Below, piece after piece: positions 18,763 to 28,090 of a stretch of 64,000 nucleotides of DNA; within the stretch, counting starts at the first letter, position 1; every line of letters begins with the position of its first letter. The DNA lies in contig CP053447.1 of NCBI GenBank assembly GCA_013285425.1, forward strand, positions 3,292,001 to 3,356,000, given 5' to 3'. Both the position numbers and the translations under genes were made by a program. This DNA is from Ignavibacteriota bacterium. Lineage in GTDB: Bacteria; Bacteroidota; Ignavibacteria; Ignavibacteriales; Ignavibacteriaceae. Under the pieces are notes generated by a model. It saw nothing but the letters and a program-made list of their open reading frames with translations, was not told the DNA's origin and did not search any database.

Positions 18763-20058
18763 ATGACTGAACAACAAGCTAAAAAATCTGTATTCAAATC
18801 ATTCTCGCTCAATTACTGGATAGTAATAGTAATGGAATTTTTTGAACGCGGTTCATATTACGGAATGATGAGCATTCTCTCTGTTTATATGACCGATCAA
18901 TTAGAATATACAAAAGAAAGTGTTGGAGTAATTAAAAGTGTTATTCAGCCAATGCTTTATATCCTTCCAATTCTTTCAGGAGCAATCGGAGACAGGTTTG
19001 GTTATAAACGGGTTTTAACATTTGCATTTATCTTTTTAGGATTGGGGTATTTTCTTACCAGCCAGACTACAGAATATGCAATGGTTTTTGGAAGCTTGAT
19101 TATTATGGCTATCGGTGCAGGTGCTTTTAAACCAATGATATCCGGAACTATTGCACGCGAAACTAATGAAAGCAACAGCACACTTGGTTTTGGGATCTTT
19201 TACTGGTCAATAAATCTTGGCGCATTTTTATTCCCGCTGATTCTTGTTCCTTATATTAAAAATGCTTTTGGCTGGCAATATGTAATGGTTGCATCTGCTA
19301 TTGGAACCGCCGCAATGCTTATTCCCACATTTTTTATATACAAAGAACCCAAAAGACCGGAAAGCGCAAAAACACTTGCTGAGGTTTTAAAAGGAGCTGC
19401 TTTAGTTCTAACCGATTTCAGATTTATCGGATTGATTGTTATTTACTCAGGTTTCTGGATCCTTTACTTCCAGATGTTTGATTCCGTTTTGTGGTACGTT
19501 CAAAAATATGTTGATGCTACATCACTGAACAATTTTGTTAACGGATTATTTAACGGAATTGGAGTTAGCCTAAACTGGAAATTTGATGTTGAACATGTTA
19601 CGGTAATTAATGCCGGAACAATTATTTTACTTCAGATTATTGTTTCAAATATAGTAAAACATACAAAAGCCTTACCCACAATGATTGCCGGAATTGCAAT
19701 GGGCACTGCTGGTATGGCTATACTCGCTATTAATACCAATATCTGGATTTTTATGCTCGGCATTACAATTTTTTCAATCGGCGAAATGACTGCTCATCCA
19801 AAGTTTATTAGTTATGTCGGATTGATCGCACCCGAAGATAAAAAGGCTCTATACCTGGGCTACTCATTTTTGTATGGAGTTTTAGGAAGCTTTATCGGCG
19901 GAATACTTGGTGCAAATCTTTATGTGCATTTTGTTGATAAACTTAATCAGCCGGCAACCTTATGGATAGTTTTTAGTATGATTGGTGTTGTTACAATTAT
20001 CGGACTGCTGCTTTATAATAAATTTGTAAGTCAGCATAAACCGGCACAAAGCTCATAA
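18763..20058 (+). CDS. POT/PTR-type MFS peptide transporter
   Basis: A 431-residue inner-membrane transporter of the major facilitator superfamily with about 12 membrane segments. The first segment contains EFFERGSYYGM, matching the ExxER(F)xYYG signature of proton-coupled oligopeptide transporters. The GDRFGYKRVL loop (about residues 79-88) is the MFS motif A. It is therefore likely to take up di- or tripeptides by proton symport. It stands alone; the upstream secreted protease would produce peptides, but a functional link is inference. Confidence 0.88.
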   Translation: MTEQQAKKSVFKSFSLNYWIVIVMEFFERGSYYGMMSILSVYMTDQLEYTKESVGVIKSVIQPMLYILPILSGAIGDRFGYKRVLTFAFIFLGLGYFLTSQTTEYAMVFGSLIIMAIGAGAFKPMISGTIARETNESNSTLGFGIFYWSINLGAFLFPLILVPYIKNAFGWQYVMVASAIGTAAMLIPTFFIYKEPKRPESAKTLAEVLKGAALVLTDFRFIGLIVIYSGFWILYFQMFDSVLWYVQKYVDATSLNNFVNGLFNGIGVSLNWKFDVEHVTVINAGTIILLQIIVSNIVKHTKALPTMIAGIAMGTAGMAILAINTNIWIFMLGITIFSIGEMTAHPKFISYVGLIAPEDKKALYLGYSFLYGVLGSFIGGILGANLYVHFVDKLNQPATLWIVFSMIGVVTIIGLLLYNKFVSQHKPAQSS

Positions 20059-20216
20059 AGTATTTTATCCATTTATAAGTTTGCAGGATGATAATATTTG
20101 AGCTGAAAAAAGCTGTTTCTTTTTTACAAAGAGAAAACATTGCAGGTGTGAGTTGAATTTATTAGAATCCGCTATTAATACAAAAACTCATCCATTAACA
20201 ATTCCGGTTCAGAAGA

Positions 20217-20618
20217 ATGGCTGAAGATTACTGGAGCTGGCAGCCCGGCAAAGTGGATATGTCCAATCGTTACTTCGAGCTTAAGTATGGTTATATATAC
20301 AGACCTGTTGCAAGGATTGGGATCAGTAATCATAAGACCTTTATTGTTGAGTTTTTACTAAACTTTGATGATGATGTTGATTTATTAAAGAAGATTTTTA
20401 CAGATGTTCTTTATGAAATTGAATTTTATTTGATTAAAAATCACGAACCGGACCCGATTGAGTTTATGATTAATCATTCCAAAAAATGTTCAAATGCTTA
20501 TGGAAAAATAAGATGGTATTATTTTCCGAAAGGCGCAAATAAATATATTTTCCTGAACAAAAACTCTCTGTTATATAAGAAAGCAATTTCAATTAAAAAA
20601 TATTTTTCAAAATCCTGA
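20217..20618 (+). CDS. Hypothetical protein
   Basis: A 133-residue protein starting MAEDYWSWQPGKVDMSN. It is rich in aromatic and basic residues towards the C-terminus, with no signal peptide or membrane segment. It is not recognised as any family. No strong ribosome-binding site is seen. Length, composition and a clean reading frame without antisense competition support it as a real gene, but moderately. Confidence 0.6.
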   Translation: MAEDYWSWQPGKVDMSNRYFELKYGYIYRPVARIGISNHKTFIVEFLLNFDDDVDLLKKIFTDVLYEIEFYLIKNHEPDPIEFMINHSKKCSNAYGKIRWYYFPKGANKYIFLNKNSLLYKKAISIKKYFSKS

Positions 20619-20705
20619 GCGTTGATTTAACCCTTGTGTTCAGACTTCTCTCCGCAGTTTTGGCATATTGCTAAGTCTATAAATTTTTAAGTAAGATTTA
20701 AATAA

Positions 20706-21203
20706 TTACAGAGACTTTTCAGTTTTCTTTGCAGATGAATAGTTTGCCAGATCGTAATTTATCTGTGTATCGGGCATATCCATTTTTACAATTTCAACCC
20801 CGGCATCCGAATAAAATTGAGTAGCAAGAGTATCGTGGAAATCCGAAAACACAACAACACGTTTTATTCCGGCAGCTATTAATGCTTTAGCGCAGGTTGT
20901 ACAGGACATATTTGTAATATAAGCAGTTGCACCGAAAACATTAACTCCCTGTCTTGTTGCCTGAACCAGTGCATTTATTTCAGCATGATTTGTCCGCACA
21001 CAATGGTTATCAACTATTAAGCATCCTACATCTTCACAGTGCGGTTGACCGGGCAGAGAGCCGTTGTAGCCGGTTGCAAGAACAAACCTATCTTTAACAA
21101 GCACGCATCCGCAGTGCATTCTCGGACAGGTTGCTCTTTCAGATGCAAGCATTGCTAATTTTAAAAAGTATTCATCCCAGGAGGGTCTTTTATTCTTTGT
21201 CAT
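20706..21203 (-). CDS. dCMP deaminase family protein
   Basis: A 165-residue zinc-dependent cytidine/deoxycytidylate deaminase. The zinc site is His73-Ala-Glu75 (TNHAEINAL) with Cys101 and Cys104 (SCTTC). An N-terminal cluster of Cys and His residues (TCPRMHCGC, GQPHCEDVGC) is typical of dCMP deaminases with an extra metal site. It converts dCMP to dUMP for thymidylate synthesis; ComEB of naturally competent Bacillus belongs to the same family. It stands alone on the minus strand. Confidence 0.92.
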   Translation of the reverse strand: MTKNKRPSWDEYFLKLAMLASERATCPRMHCGCVLVKDRFVLATGYNGSLPGQPHCEDVGCLIVDNHCVRTNHAEINALVQATRQGVNVFGATAYITNMSCTTCAKALIAAGIKRVVVFSDFHDTLATQFYSDAGVEIVKMDMPDTQINYDLANYSSAKKTEKSL

Positions 21204-21304
21204 TAAACATGTTCCGGAAGTAGTGATAAAAATTAATACTAAAATTTAATGTTGTCCGGGACAAATATAGGAAGGTAAATTAAAAAACAGAAAATTATAT
21301 GGCG

Positions 21305-21478
21305 TTATCTTGTTTTGTAAGCCCACCGCTGTTTGCTTCTGCTTTTTTTAGCAGCCCGCTGATGTTTATAGCTTTTATAAACCTTTAAACTTCCGCAGAA
21401 TCTGCATGCTTTTGATTTATCTTCTGCACTCCACTCATTTTTACAATTTTGACAAATGTAAATAAGTCTCTGAGTCAT
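21305..21478 (-). CDS. Small basic zinc-ribbon protein
   Basis: A 57-residue frame on the minus strand, start ATG at 21478-21476, stop TAA at 21307-21305. Two CxxC pairs are spaced as in zinc ribbons: Cys9/Cys12 (ICQNC) and Cys25/Cys28 (CRFCG). The second half is strongly basic (QRAAKKSRSKQRW), suggesting nucleic-acid or ribosome contact. Its first 38 nt overlap the 3' end of the flavoprotein gene in another frame, which implies translational coupling. It is too basic to be a rubredoxin. The function is unknown. Confidence 0.72.
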   Translation of the reverse strand: MTQRLIYICQNCKNEWSAEDKSKACRFCGSLKVYKSYKHQRAAKKSRSKQRWAYKTR

Positions 21479-22460
21479 CGGTTATCTCCAATTTTTTTAG
21501 TTCGGTTAGAATTTTTGATTTTATATCCGTCTTTTCAGATAGATAGCTGATCATTTTTCCACGGTTAAAAATTATTGAATATAAATTAGCTCCGAGTAGT
21601 TTTGCTTCTTCTAATTTGGAAGAATAAGTTAAAACGTTTGACAAGTCGCTTGCAAAAAAATCATGTTTTGCAGCACAATCCCCCACCGCATAAATATTTT
21701 TATCAGATGTTCTAAAGTATTCATCAATAAGAATTCCTCTGTCTTTATCGTAAATAATTCCAAGCTTTTCAGCTATATCAACATTTGGTCTTGAGCCGGC
21801 ACAGATCATTAGAAAATCACAATCCACTACCTCATCTGAGCTTAACTTAACACCTGTAACAGCATCAAGACCAATAACCTGTCTGATCTTGGAATCAAGT
21901 ATAACACGACCGCCAAGATTTTCAATTACTTTTTTTATTTCAAAACTTATCTCAGCATCAAAAGAAGACGGCATTAACCTCGTTGATTTTTCGATGATAG
22001 TAACACGCTTACCTAACCTAAGCAATTCATCGCAAAGCTCTACACCGATATAGCCGCCGCCATAAACAACAATATTCTCAGCACAAACAGCTTCCTTTTT
22101 TGTCTTTCTTATCAGTTCAACGTCTTTGTTTATCAGAATTACTCCATCCTTTTTTATTCCTTCAATCGGCGGTTCAATTGCACGTGATCCGCTGGCGAGA
22201 ACAAGTTTTTCAAATTCAATAATCCTGCCGTTGGTTAAAATAATTTTATTTTGCTCTCTGGCGATGATATCATCATAAATGATATTGAACGTATTGTTAA
22301 AAGCACCGGTAACCGGGGTTAGTATTTCCTCAATGATTGTATTTCTTCTATCCGGTTTAATAATTGCAATACTTTTATCGCTATAAGTATTTCTGGCTGA
22401 TAAAGCGCAAACTAAAGCAGGCTCGCCATTGCCAGCTATTACTATGTGATATTTTTCCAT
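21441..22460 (-). CDS. FAD-dependent pyridine nucleotide-disulfide oxidoreductase family protein
   Basis: A 339-residue flavoprotein resembling NADH:rubredoxin reductases, NADH oxidases and nitrite reductase flavin domains. The NAD(P)H-binding site is canonical (VVYGGGYIGVELCDELL near residues 131-147), and the C-terminal FAD motif YAVGDCAAK lies at about 256-264. The N-terminal FAD Rossmann motif is atypical: GNGEPALVCALSAR replaces the usual GxGxxG/A pattern. No CxxxxC redox disulfide is visible, so it is not a thioredoxin-reductase-like enzyme. AGGAG precedes the ATG. It is cotranscribed with the overlapping small zinc-ribbon gene. The electron acceptor is unknown. Confidence 0.85.
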   Translation of the reverse strand: MEKYHIVIAGNGEPALVCALSARNTYSDKSIAIIKPDRRNTIIEEILTPVTGAFNNTFNIIYDDIIAREQNKIILTNGRIIEFEKLVLASGSRAIEPPIEGIKKDGVILINKDVELIRKTKKEAVCAENIVVYGGGYIGVELCDELLRLGKRVTIIEKSTRLMPSSFDAEISFEIKKVIENLGGRVILDSKIRQVIGLDAVTGVKLSSDEVVDCDFLMICAGSRPNVDIAEKLGIIYDKDRGILIDEYFRTSDKNIYAVGDCAAKHDFFASDLSNVLTYSSKLEEAKLLGANLYSIIFNRGKMISYLSEKTDIKSKILTELKKLEITDDSETYLHLSKL

Positions 22461-22714
22461 CGAAACTCCTGTTCAAAATCGATAACTAAAAATACTTGTT
22501 CACTGTAATCGCAAATTAGTTTTGATCACAGTTTAAGTAATAATAAAACTATACTGCTAAACACCTGAGAAAAAAACTTTAAGCTCAACAAACTTAGAGC
22601 ACTCAGGATTTGTTTTTAAATTTATTAGAAATTTGATTTGATAATAAGATAATCTTTTTCAGAGCAATAGCAAGTTTTTAATTAACCGCTTGTTAAAGCA
22701 CACATCTTTAAGCA

Positions 22715-23839
22715 CTAAAACCATTTTTTATGTTTGAAAAAGAAAGTCATACCGATTATAATTAGTACTGTAAAAGCCCAAAAACCCCAGGGATACATCC
22801 ATTCAAAACCAAGCTCCGGAAAATTCTTAAAATTCATACCAAAAACACCCGCAATAAAAGTAAGAGGGATAAACATTGTAGAAATAACCGTAAGCACTTT
22901 CATTACTTCATTTAATTTGTTGCTGGTGCTTGAAAGATAAGTATCAAGCATGCCTACGATCATATCGCGGTAAGATTCTATTGTATCAATAACCTGAATT
23001 GTATGATCATAAACATCACGCAGATAAATTCTTATTTTCTCATCGAAAAAATCAACTTCATTTCTTTGCAGAGATGATATCACCTCTCTTAATGGCCAGA
23101 TAGCTCGCCGAAGCAATAACATTTCTCTTCTTAACAGATGAATAGTCTGAATATCATTTTTGCTTGGATTTAAAACGATATTATCTTCAAGCGTCTCGAC
23201 TTCTTCGCCAAGTTTTTCCAGAATATGAAAATAGCTGTCAACAATAGCATCAATTAAAGCATAAGAAAGATAACCAGTTCCGCTTTTCCGCATTATTGTT
23301 CCTGCTTTTTTTATTCTTTCTCTAACAGGATCAAATACATCTCCCGGACTTTCAAGAAATGTAATAAGACAATTTTTTGTAAGCATCAAACTTACCTGTT
23401 CATTTTTTAACGACTTATCTTTTTCATCCAGAAAAAACATTCTTAAAACTATATACAAATAATTTGGATACTCATCTACCTTTGGTCTTTGATTTGTATT
23501 TAAAATATCCTCAAGGGTTAACGGATGAATGTTGAAATTTTTTCCGATCATTTCAAGAATACCGATATTATGCACACCGTCAACATTTATCCAATTAGTA
23601 GCATCAGATTCTTTAAGGTTAAACAATTCATCAGCCCGCGAAATTTTTTGCTCAGTAAATTTATCGTCATTATAAGAAATGAGAGTAATTGTAACCGGCT
23701 GTTTTTCCTTATCACCAACATAAACCAGCGAACCAGGCGCAAGCCCGATGTTTTTTGGTTTGTTTTTAATAAGTCTGCTTACTTTTCTTAACTGCTTTTT
23801 TGTCCGGTGTTTTATTTTCTTGCCCGTGTTATCAAGCAT
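22715..23839 (-). CDS. corA: CorA family magnesium/cobalt transporter
   Basis: A 374-residue inner-membrane Mg2+ channel. It has a large cytoplasmic N-terminal domain (about 1-310), then two C-terminal membrane helices. The first ends in the ion-selecting Gly-Met-Asn (FGMNFKN), and the periplasmic loop follows before the second helix and a lysine-rich end. The overall length matches bacterial CorA of the Thermotoga type. It is monocistronic and starts only 38 nt from the divergent gene on the right. Confidence 0.95.
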   Translation of the reverse strand: MLDNTGKKIKHRTKKQLRKVSRLIKNKPKNIGLAPGSLVYVGDKEKQPVTITLISYNDDKFTEQKISRADELFNLKESDATNWINVDGVHNIGILEMIGKNFNIHPLTLEDILNTNQRPKVDEYPNYLYIVLRMFFLDEKDKSLKNEQVSLMLTKNCLITFLESPGDVFDPVRERIKKAGTIMRKSGTGYLSYALIDAIVDSYFHILEKLGEEVETLEDNIVLNPSKNDIQTIHLLRREMLLLRRAIWPLREVISSLQRNEVDFFDEKIRIYLRDVYDHTIQVIDTIESYRDMIVGMLDTYLSSTSNKLNEVMKVLTVISTMFIPLTFIAGVFGMNFKNFPELGFEWMYPWGFWAFTVLIIIGMTFFFKHKKWF

Positions 23840-23877
23840 AATATACTCATCGGTTTGTTAAAACTTGTTTGTGGATT

Positions 23878-24345
23878 ATGTGCAAAAATAAGATTAAGTT
23901 TAATAAGAATTTATATAGAAAATTTAATCAGTTGATTATAAGCCATATAAAAACCGGACCGGTTGTATTCTTAATTCTGTCCGCTTTTGTATCATGCTCA
24001 GTCTTAGATGATGATTGTATATGTTCAACGGAGTTTCGTTATTGTATAGTAACTGTTGTAGATTCGCTTGGGATTCCGGCAGATTCTTTAATAGTAACCA
24101 TTAAAGACATTGATGGAGATGAGCTTGATGTTCAGCAAGACCAGTATTTTACTGATGAAGGTAAATATACCGTGCTAAACGATTCCTTTACTCACATAAT
24201 GTGTGCTTGTGGTACCCAGCAAAAAATCTATTTTTCTGCAACGGATGGAATTAGAACAGCAAATGGCGAGTTTATGTTTAATACTGATAGATGCAGATGT
24301 CACATTAATAAAGTATCCGGACCTGATACTTTAGTACTGAGATAA
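23878..24345 (+). CDS. Cys-rich putative lipoprotein, function unknown
   Basis: A product of 155 residues from ATG 23878; an in-frame TTG nine bases earlier is possible but less likely. A hydrophobic segment around residues 30-41 (VVFLILSAFVSC) ends in a Cys, giving a poor lipobox after an unusually long basic N-terminus. The mature part has paired cysteines (DDDCICST, MCACGT, DRCRCH) suggesting disulfides or metal binding. No family was recognised. A palindromic repeat element follows the stop. Confidence 0.6.
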   Translation: MCKNKIKFNKNLYRKFNQLIISHIKTGPVVFLILSAFVSCSVLDDDCICSTEFRYCIVTVVDSLGIPADSLIVTIKDIDGDELDVQQDQYFTDEGKYTVLNDSFTHIMCACGTQQKIYFSATDGIRTANGEFMFNTDRCRCHINKVSGPDTLVLR

Positions 24346-24362
24346 TTATTATTAACCCGCAA

Positions 24363-24427
24363 TGTCATTCCGGTGAAAACCGGAATCTAAACCACAAACA
24401 ATAGATTCCCGCTTGCGTGGGAATGAC
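24363..24427. repeat. REP-like palindromic element
   Basis: Outer arms GTCATTCC (24364-24371) and GGAATGAC (24420-24427) enclose two inner hairpins, one with CCGG-TGAAAA-CCGG and one with TTCCCGC-TTGC-GTGGGAA. This two-hairpin layout is typical of short dispersed palindromic repeats. Only this copy was seen in the window. Confidence 0.65.
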
Positions 24428-24444
24428 TTACAACCAAGCTTTTT

Positions 24445-24894
24445 CTAATTTCTGCCAAACAGTTCAGTAAGGTTTAGTGTCGGAGTTTTGGATTTGCTTG
24501 CAAGCGAAACATAAGTTAAAGCAAGCTCTTCTTTTCCCGCACCAAGAACAGTGCTTACCAATCCTAAAGCTTTGCCGAGATTTTCGGGTGCAATGTTTTT
24601 AGTAACACGGTTCCATATCTCTACTTCTAAAACATTAAATGCTGTGTGTACTTCGTGCAAGCCAAATCCCGCATTAAATCTTTCTCTTGCAATTTGTGCT
24701 GAATATTCTTTCATGGGCAGAAGATTTCTTTCACTTACACATTGCTGAGTTAATGTAAGAAGATTTAACAGTCTTGTTCTGTTTTCACTTTGTGAAGATT
24801 TACTGTAAGATTTTAAATAAGCACAGTTTAAAGACTGATGAGCGCTTTCCAGAATTTCTGAACTTTGTGTTTTAAGCAGGTCAATTAAATTCAT
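24445..24894 (-). CDS. Helical protein, possibly RsbRD N-terminal-like
   Basis: A 149-residue, alpha-helical soluble protein starting MNLIDLLKTQSSEIL. A GTG six bases upstream of this ATG is an alternative start. The pattern (helical sensor-like domain, FNAGFGLHEVHTAF) is reminiscent of the N-terminal domain of RsbRD-type stressosome/regulatory proteins, but this is weak. There is no catalytic motif. It may share a transcript with the GNAT gene upstream on the same strand (99 nt away). Confidence 0.6.
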   Translation of the reverse strand: MNLIDLLKTQSSEILESAHQSLNCAYLKSYSKSSQSENRTRLLNLLTLTQQCVSERNLLPMKEYSAQIARERFNAGFGLHEVHTAFNVLEVEIWNRVTKNIAPENLGKALGLVSTVLGAGKEELALTYVSLASKSKTPTLNLTELFGRN

Positions 24895-24993
24895 TTTCAC
24901 AACCAGTTATTAAATTACATTTCAAAATTAAAGAATAATTATCAAAGCTTTATAATACTTCAGAGTTTTAATGTTTTAGCATTTAAAATTTTT

Positions 24994-25707
24994 CTAAATC
25001 AATTTAATCCAGCTTACCAATCTGTCTTTAACAAACCCTAATTGCTCAACAAGATTAATTGCCTTTTGATTTTTTTCCTCAATCTGTGCAAAAGAAATTC
25101 TGCCAAGTTTTCTGTTTTGATGAATAAGCGAAAGAAGAATTTCTCTACCATAACCCTTTTTTCTATAATCGTCAAGAACATGCAGAGAGCCGAGAGCACC
25201 ATCGTCATGAGTTAAACCCCAGGCTACAAGTTTATTCTTCTTCATTATAGCAGCACTTATAGATTTGTTTATTCTTTCTTCAACATAAGCAGCGGTTAAA
25301 AACTGTCTGTAGTTCGATTGAGAAATTATAAAACCTATATGATCTGTTGTTAAAGGTATTACATCTTTTTTATTTACCGGAATCTCCACATCATCCGGCA
25401 GAAAGTAGCGCATCGTAGTAAGTATCCACTCAGCTTTTCTTTTTCCGGTAATAAAAGGTATCATCCAGCTTTCTACTGATGCAAAGTAAGTGCTGTTACC
25501 TGCTTTCTCTAACAAAGCTTTAAGTTCTGCTTCGTTATTGCAGACAATATAAACCCAATCAACATCGCTTGAGCCTTTAATCAGAAATGAGTTGTTTAAT
25601 TCGATGATCTCTGTAATCGGGTTGTTTTCAATAAAACCGATTGTGCTGATATTTGAAATAACATCCTGTTTAAGATAATTGATAATATTAATCAGTTCCG
25701 TTTTCAT
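24994..25707 (-). CDS. GNAT family N-acetyltransferase
   Basis: A 237-residue protein whose C-terminal half is a GNAT domain. The acetyl-CoA loop is visible as DYRKKGYGREILLSLI (R/Q-x-x-G-x-G/A-type) at about residues 181-196, followed by NQKAINLVEQLGF near 213-225. The N-terminal half resembles the FR47/glycine N-acyltransferase-like group. The start lies within the last 20 nt of the upstream MFS gene, so the two are translationally coupled. The substrate is unknown. Confidence 0.85.
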   Translation of the reverse strand: MKTELINIINYLKQDVISNISTIGFIENNPITEIIELNNSFLIKGSSDVDWVYIVCNNEAELKALLEKAGNSTYFASVESWMIPFITGKRKAEWILTTMRYFLPDDVEIPVNKKDVIPLTTDHIGFIISQSNYRQFLTAAYVEERINKSISAAIMKKNKLVAWGLTHDDGALGSLHVLDDYRKKGYGREILLSLIHQNRKLGRISFAQIEEKNQKAINLVEQLGFVKDRLVSWIKLI

Positions 25708-26887
25708 TTGAAGGATTCTTTTCTTTAATAAAAAACATTAATACTGCTGTAATCATACCAAAAAATAATGCAGAGTTCCATAAAAAAGCAGAGCCAAAAT
25801 TTTCATAAACAACAGTGCCCAGCCAGGGACCGGCAGAAAATGCAAAACTAAAAGTCATTTGATAATACCCCATATATTCACCGCGTCTTTCCGGCGGTGT
25901 AATTTCAGAAGTATATGCGGCTGTAGTTGGGAAAAAAATCATTTCTCCGAATGTAAAAATGATTATGGCAATTATAAGCGGTAATGTAGATCCAGCAATC
26001 GCAAATCCGCCAAAACCCAAGCCCGCAAGTGATGCCCCGATCATTAAAGATTTTCTGTATGGTGTATTGCTCATCATATTATTAAGCGGAACTTCTGCGA
26101 TGATTATTAATACAGTATTTATCGAACCGAACAATCCAAATGCTGCTGTGGAATAATTAAGATCATTAACTATGTAAAGCGGTAGTGCACCGAGATGTTG
26201 AAAGAAAACAAGATTTGCCGGAATGATAGCAAACAAAAAAAACAAAAAATGTTTATCATTTAATATCCCAAACTTTATCTTCGGTTTTTCTTTAACAATA
26301 TCTGCTTCTGCCGGTGATAATGAAGACCATCTGACAGAATTAAAATAAACTCCCGCTGCAATTGAAGCGAAAGCATTTGCATAAAAAAGATAATGATAAT
26401 CAATAAGGGTTAAAAAACCTCCGATAACCGGACCAATACTCATTCCTGCATTAATAGCCAGACGATTTAATGCAAAAGCCATTCTGCGCTGCGGCGGAGT
26501 TACTATCTCGGTAATTAAAGAGAGATTTGCCGGACGAAATGCCTCGTTGACAGCGGCAAGCACAAAGGTTGCGGCAAGTATCAGTTTATAATCAGATATA
26601 AATGAGTATATAAAAAAAAGCAAACCCGAACCGTATAATGAAAACTGCATTATTTTAATCGAGCCGATTTTATCAGAAAGTTTTCCTGTTAATGGTGCTG
26701 CAATAAAAGCGGCGGCTCCGTAAACAAGTAATGCAGTTCCCGCTTCTGTTGGTGTTACACCGATTTTTTTTGTAAGATAAAGTGCAAGAAAAGGGATTAC
26801 CATTGTGCCAGAACGATTAATGAGCGAAGTAAAAAACAGCGCCCACATATCATGCGGTAAATCTTTTAATCCTTTCCAGGGATTCAT
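25688..26887 (-). CDS. MFS efflux-type transporter
   Basis: A 399-residue, 12-helix major facilitator protein. Motif A is present as GKLSDKIGSIKIMQF (about residues 68-82), and RLAINAGMSIGPVIGG in helix 5 resembles the drug-exporter motif C. The TSEITPPERRGEYMGYYQ loop is typical of MdtH/YfmO-like exporters. It overlaps the GNAT gene by 20 nt. Export of a small molecule, perhaps one modified by the acetyltransferase, is an inference from the pairing. Confidence 0.88.
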   Translation of the reverse strand: MNPWKGLKDLPHDMWALFFTSLINRSGTMVIPFLALYLTKKIGVTPTEAGTALLVYGAAAFIAAPLTGKLSDKIGSIKIMQFSLYGSGLLFFIYSFISDYKLILAATFVLAAVNEAFRPANLSLITEIVTPPQRRMAFALNRLAINAGMSIGPVIGGFLTLIDYHYLFYANAFASIAAGVYFNSVRWSSLSPAEADIVKEKPKIKFGILNDKHFLFFLFAIIPANLVFFQHLGALPLYIVNDLNYSTAAFGLFGSINTVLIIIAEVPLNNMMSNTPYRKSLMIGASLAGLGFGGFAIAGSTLPLIIAIIIFTFGEMIFFPTTAAYTSEITPPERRGEYMGYYQMTFSFAFSAGPWLGTVVYENFGSAFLWNSALFFGMITAVLMFFIKEKNPSNENGTD

Positions 26888-26943
26888 AAAAAAGAAATTT
26901 TAAAATTATTTTTGAAAGGGAAATTTAAGAAAAGAACAGTTAA

Positions 26944-27792
26944 CTATACTCCAATCAATCTCATAAATAAAAATATTAACAAACCAAAGGTAGCTCCAAG
27001 ATAAAGTAAGCGGATATATTTACGCCCTTCTTCATTTTTTGATTTGATGAGTTTATATGTTGAAATACCGATAAAGAAATCCATTACAGCTATTGGTAAA
27101 AGATATATCAGCTTAAACCACTGTAATAAAAAAGGTATTAAACTTAATAATATTACAGATGTAAAAATTAATCCGCTTAATCTTAATGCTTTTTCTTTAC
27201 CATATTTGATTGCTATCGAGTTCGAGTCAATAAGCAGATCACCCTTAACATCCATTGAATCAGCAGCAATTTCTTCTCCGAGATCAACAAGTGCGGCAAT
27301 AAGTGCAAAGAACAGAACGATTTTATTAAATGGTAATCCAACAGATAATCCGCCAAAAATAAAAGTCATACCTACAGAAAAACTAACCATAAGATTTCCG
27401 GTTAAACCATTAGGTTTAAATTTTCTGTTGTATAATAAACCGATTACAATTAAACCGATTGAAAATAATAAAGCCTCAATGCTGATCGTATAGCTTAATA
27501 TTATTCCGGTTATTAATAAAAAAGATGCAAGCAGCAGTGCTTCATTGGAAGTAACAGCATTAGATGGTATGGGTCTGTGTGGTGCATTTATTCTATCTGT
27601 TTCAACATCAAAGTAATCGTTTGAAACGAGTATAGACGCCGAGATAAGAAAAACGGATATTGCAGCCGAAAGAGTTAAATGCAGCGGTGCAAATTTTCCA
27701 AGAGCAAAAAGCTGACCAAGCATTACACAAATTGCTGCTGCAAGCGGTAACTCAAATCTTATTAGTCTGATAAGACCTTTTAATTTTTTCAT
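26944..27792 (-). CDS. UbiA family prenyltransferase
   Basis: A 282-residue membrane enzyme with eight to nine helices. The first Asp-rich motif NDYFDVETDRINAPHRPIP (about residues 58-76) binds the Mg-prenyl diphosphate, and the second is DLGEEIAADSMDVKGD (about 167-182). This form (NDYxDxxxDxxNxPxRPI) is shared by geranylgeranylglyceryl phosphate synthases, homogentisate prenyltransferases and (bacterio)chlorophyll synthases. Which acceptor is used cannot be told; no partner pathway genes are adjacent. Confidence 0.88.
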   Translation of the reverse strand: MKKLKGLIRLIRFELPLAAAICVMLGQLFALGKFAPLHLTLSAAISVFLISASILVSNDYFDVETDRINAPHRPIPSNAVTSNEALLLASFLLITGIILSYTISIEALLFSIGLIVIGLLYNRKFKPNGLTGNLMVSFSVGMTFIFGGLSVGLPFNKIVLFFALIAALVDLGEEIAADSMDVKGDLLIDSNSIAIKYGKEKALRLSGLIFTSVILLSLIPFLLQWFKLIYLLPIAVMDFFIGISTYKLIKSKNEEGRKYIRLLYLGATFGLLIFLFMRLIGV

Positions 27793-28090
27793 ACCATAAA
27801 ATTACTAATGAATTTGCTAAAGGAGGAAAAAAATTATTACTCGTTAAACGGTAATAACAAATTGCAAATAAGGATCAGGTACATAAAAAGTTATTGATCT
27901 GAATTTACTCAGAATTGTTGCCTTTGTTTCTCTTACTTGTTAAGTTAGCAGAGGAAGTATGTTTATCAAAGTAATATATAAGATATCATTCCCTTCTTTC
28001 CTCAATCCTTTTACGCATTTAGGGGATGCTGATTTGGCGGGTAATATTATGCACTCAATAATCAAGCGGTGTTTGGTTCTTTAATTTAAA
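27793..28090. other. Non-coding stretch next to the CRISPR locus
   Basis: AT-rich, with no gene or repeat recognised. It lies between the UbiA gene start (minus) and the 3' end of the tracrRNA (minus), so it probably carries the UbiA promoter. Confidence 0.4.

Noticed and set aside
7589..28062. The 12-mer GCACTCAATAAT at 7589-7600, 18721-18732 and 28051-28062
   Set aside because: One copy lies within a coding region and the flanks are not conserved; no shared function could be argued.
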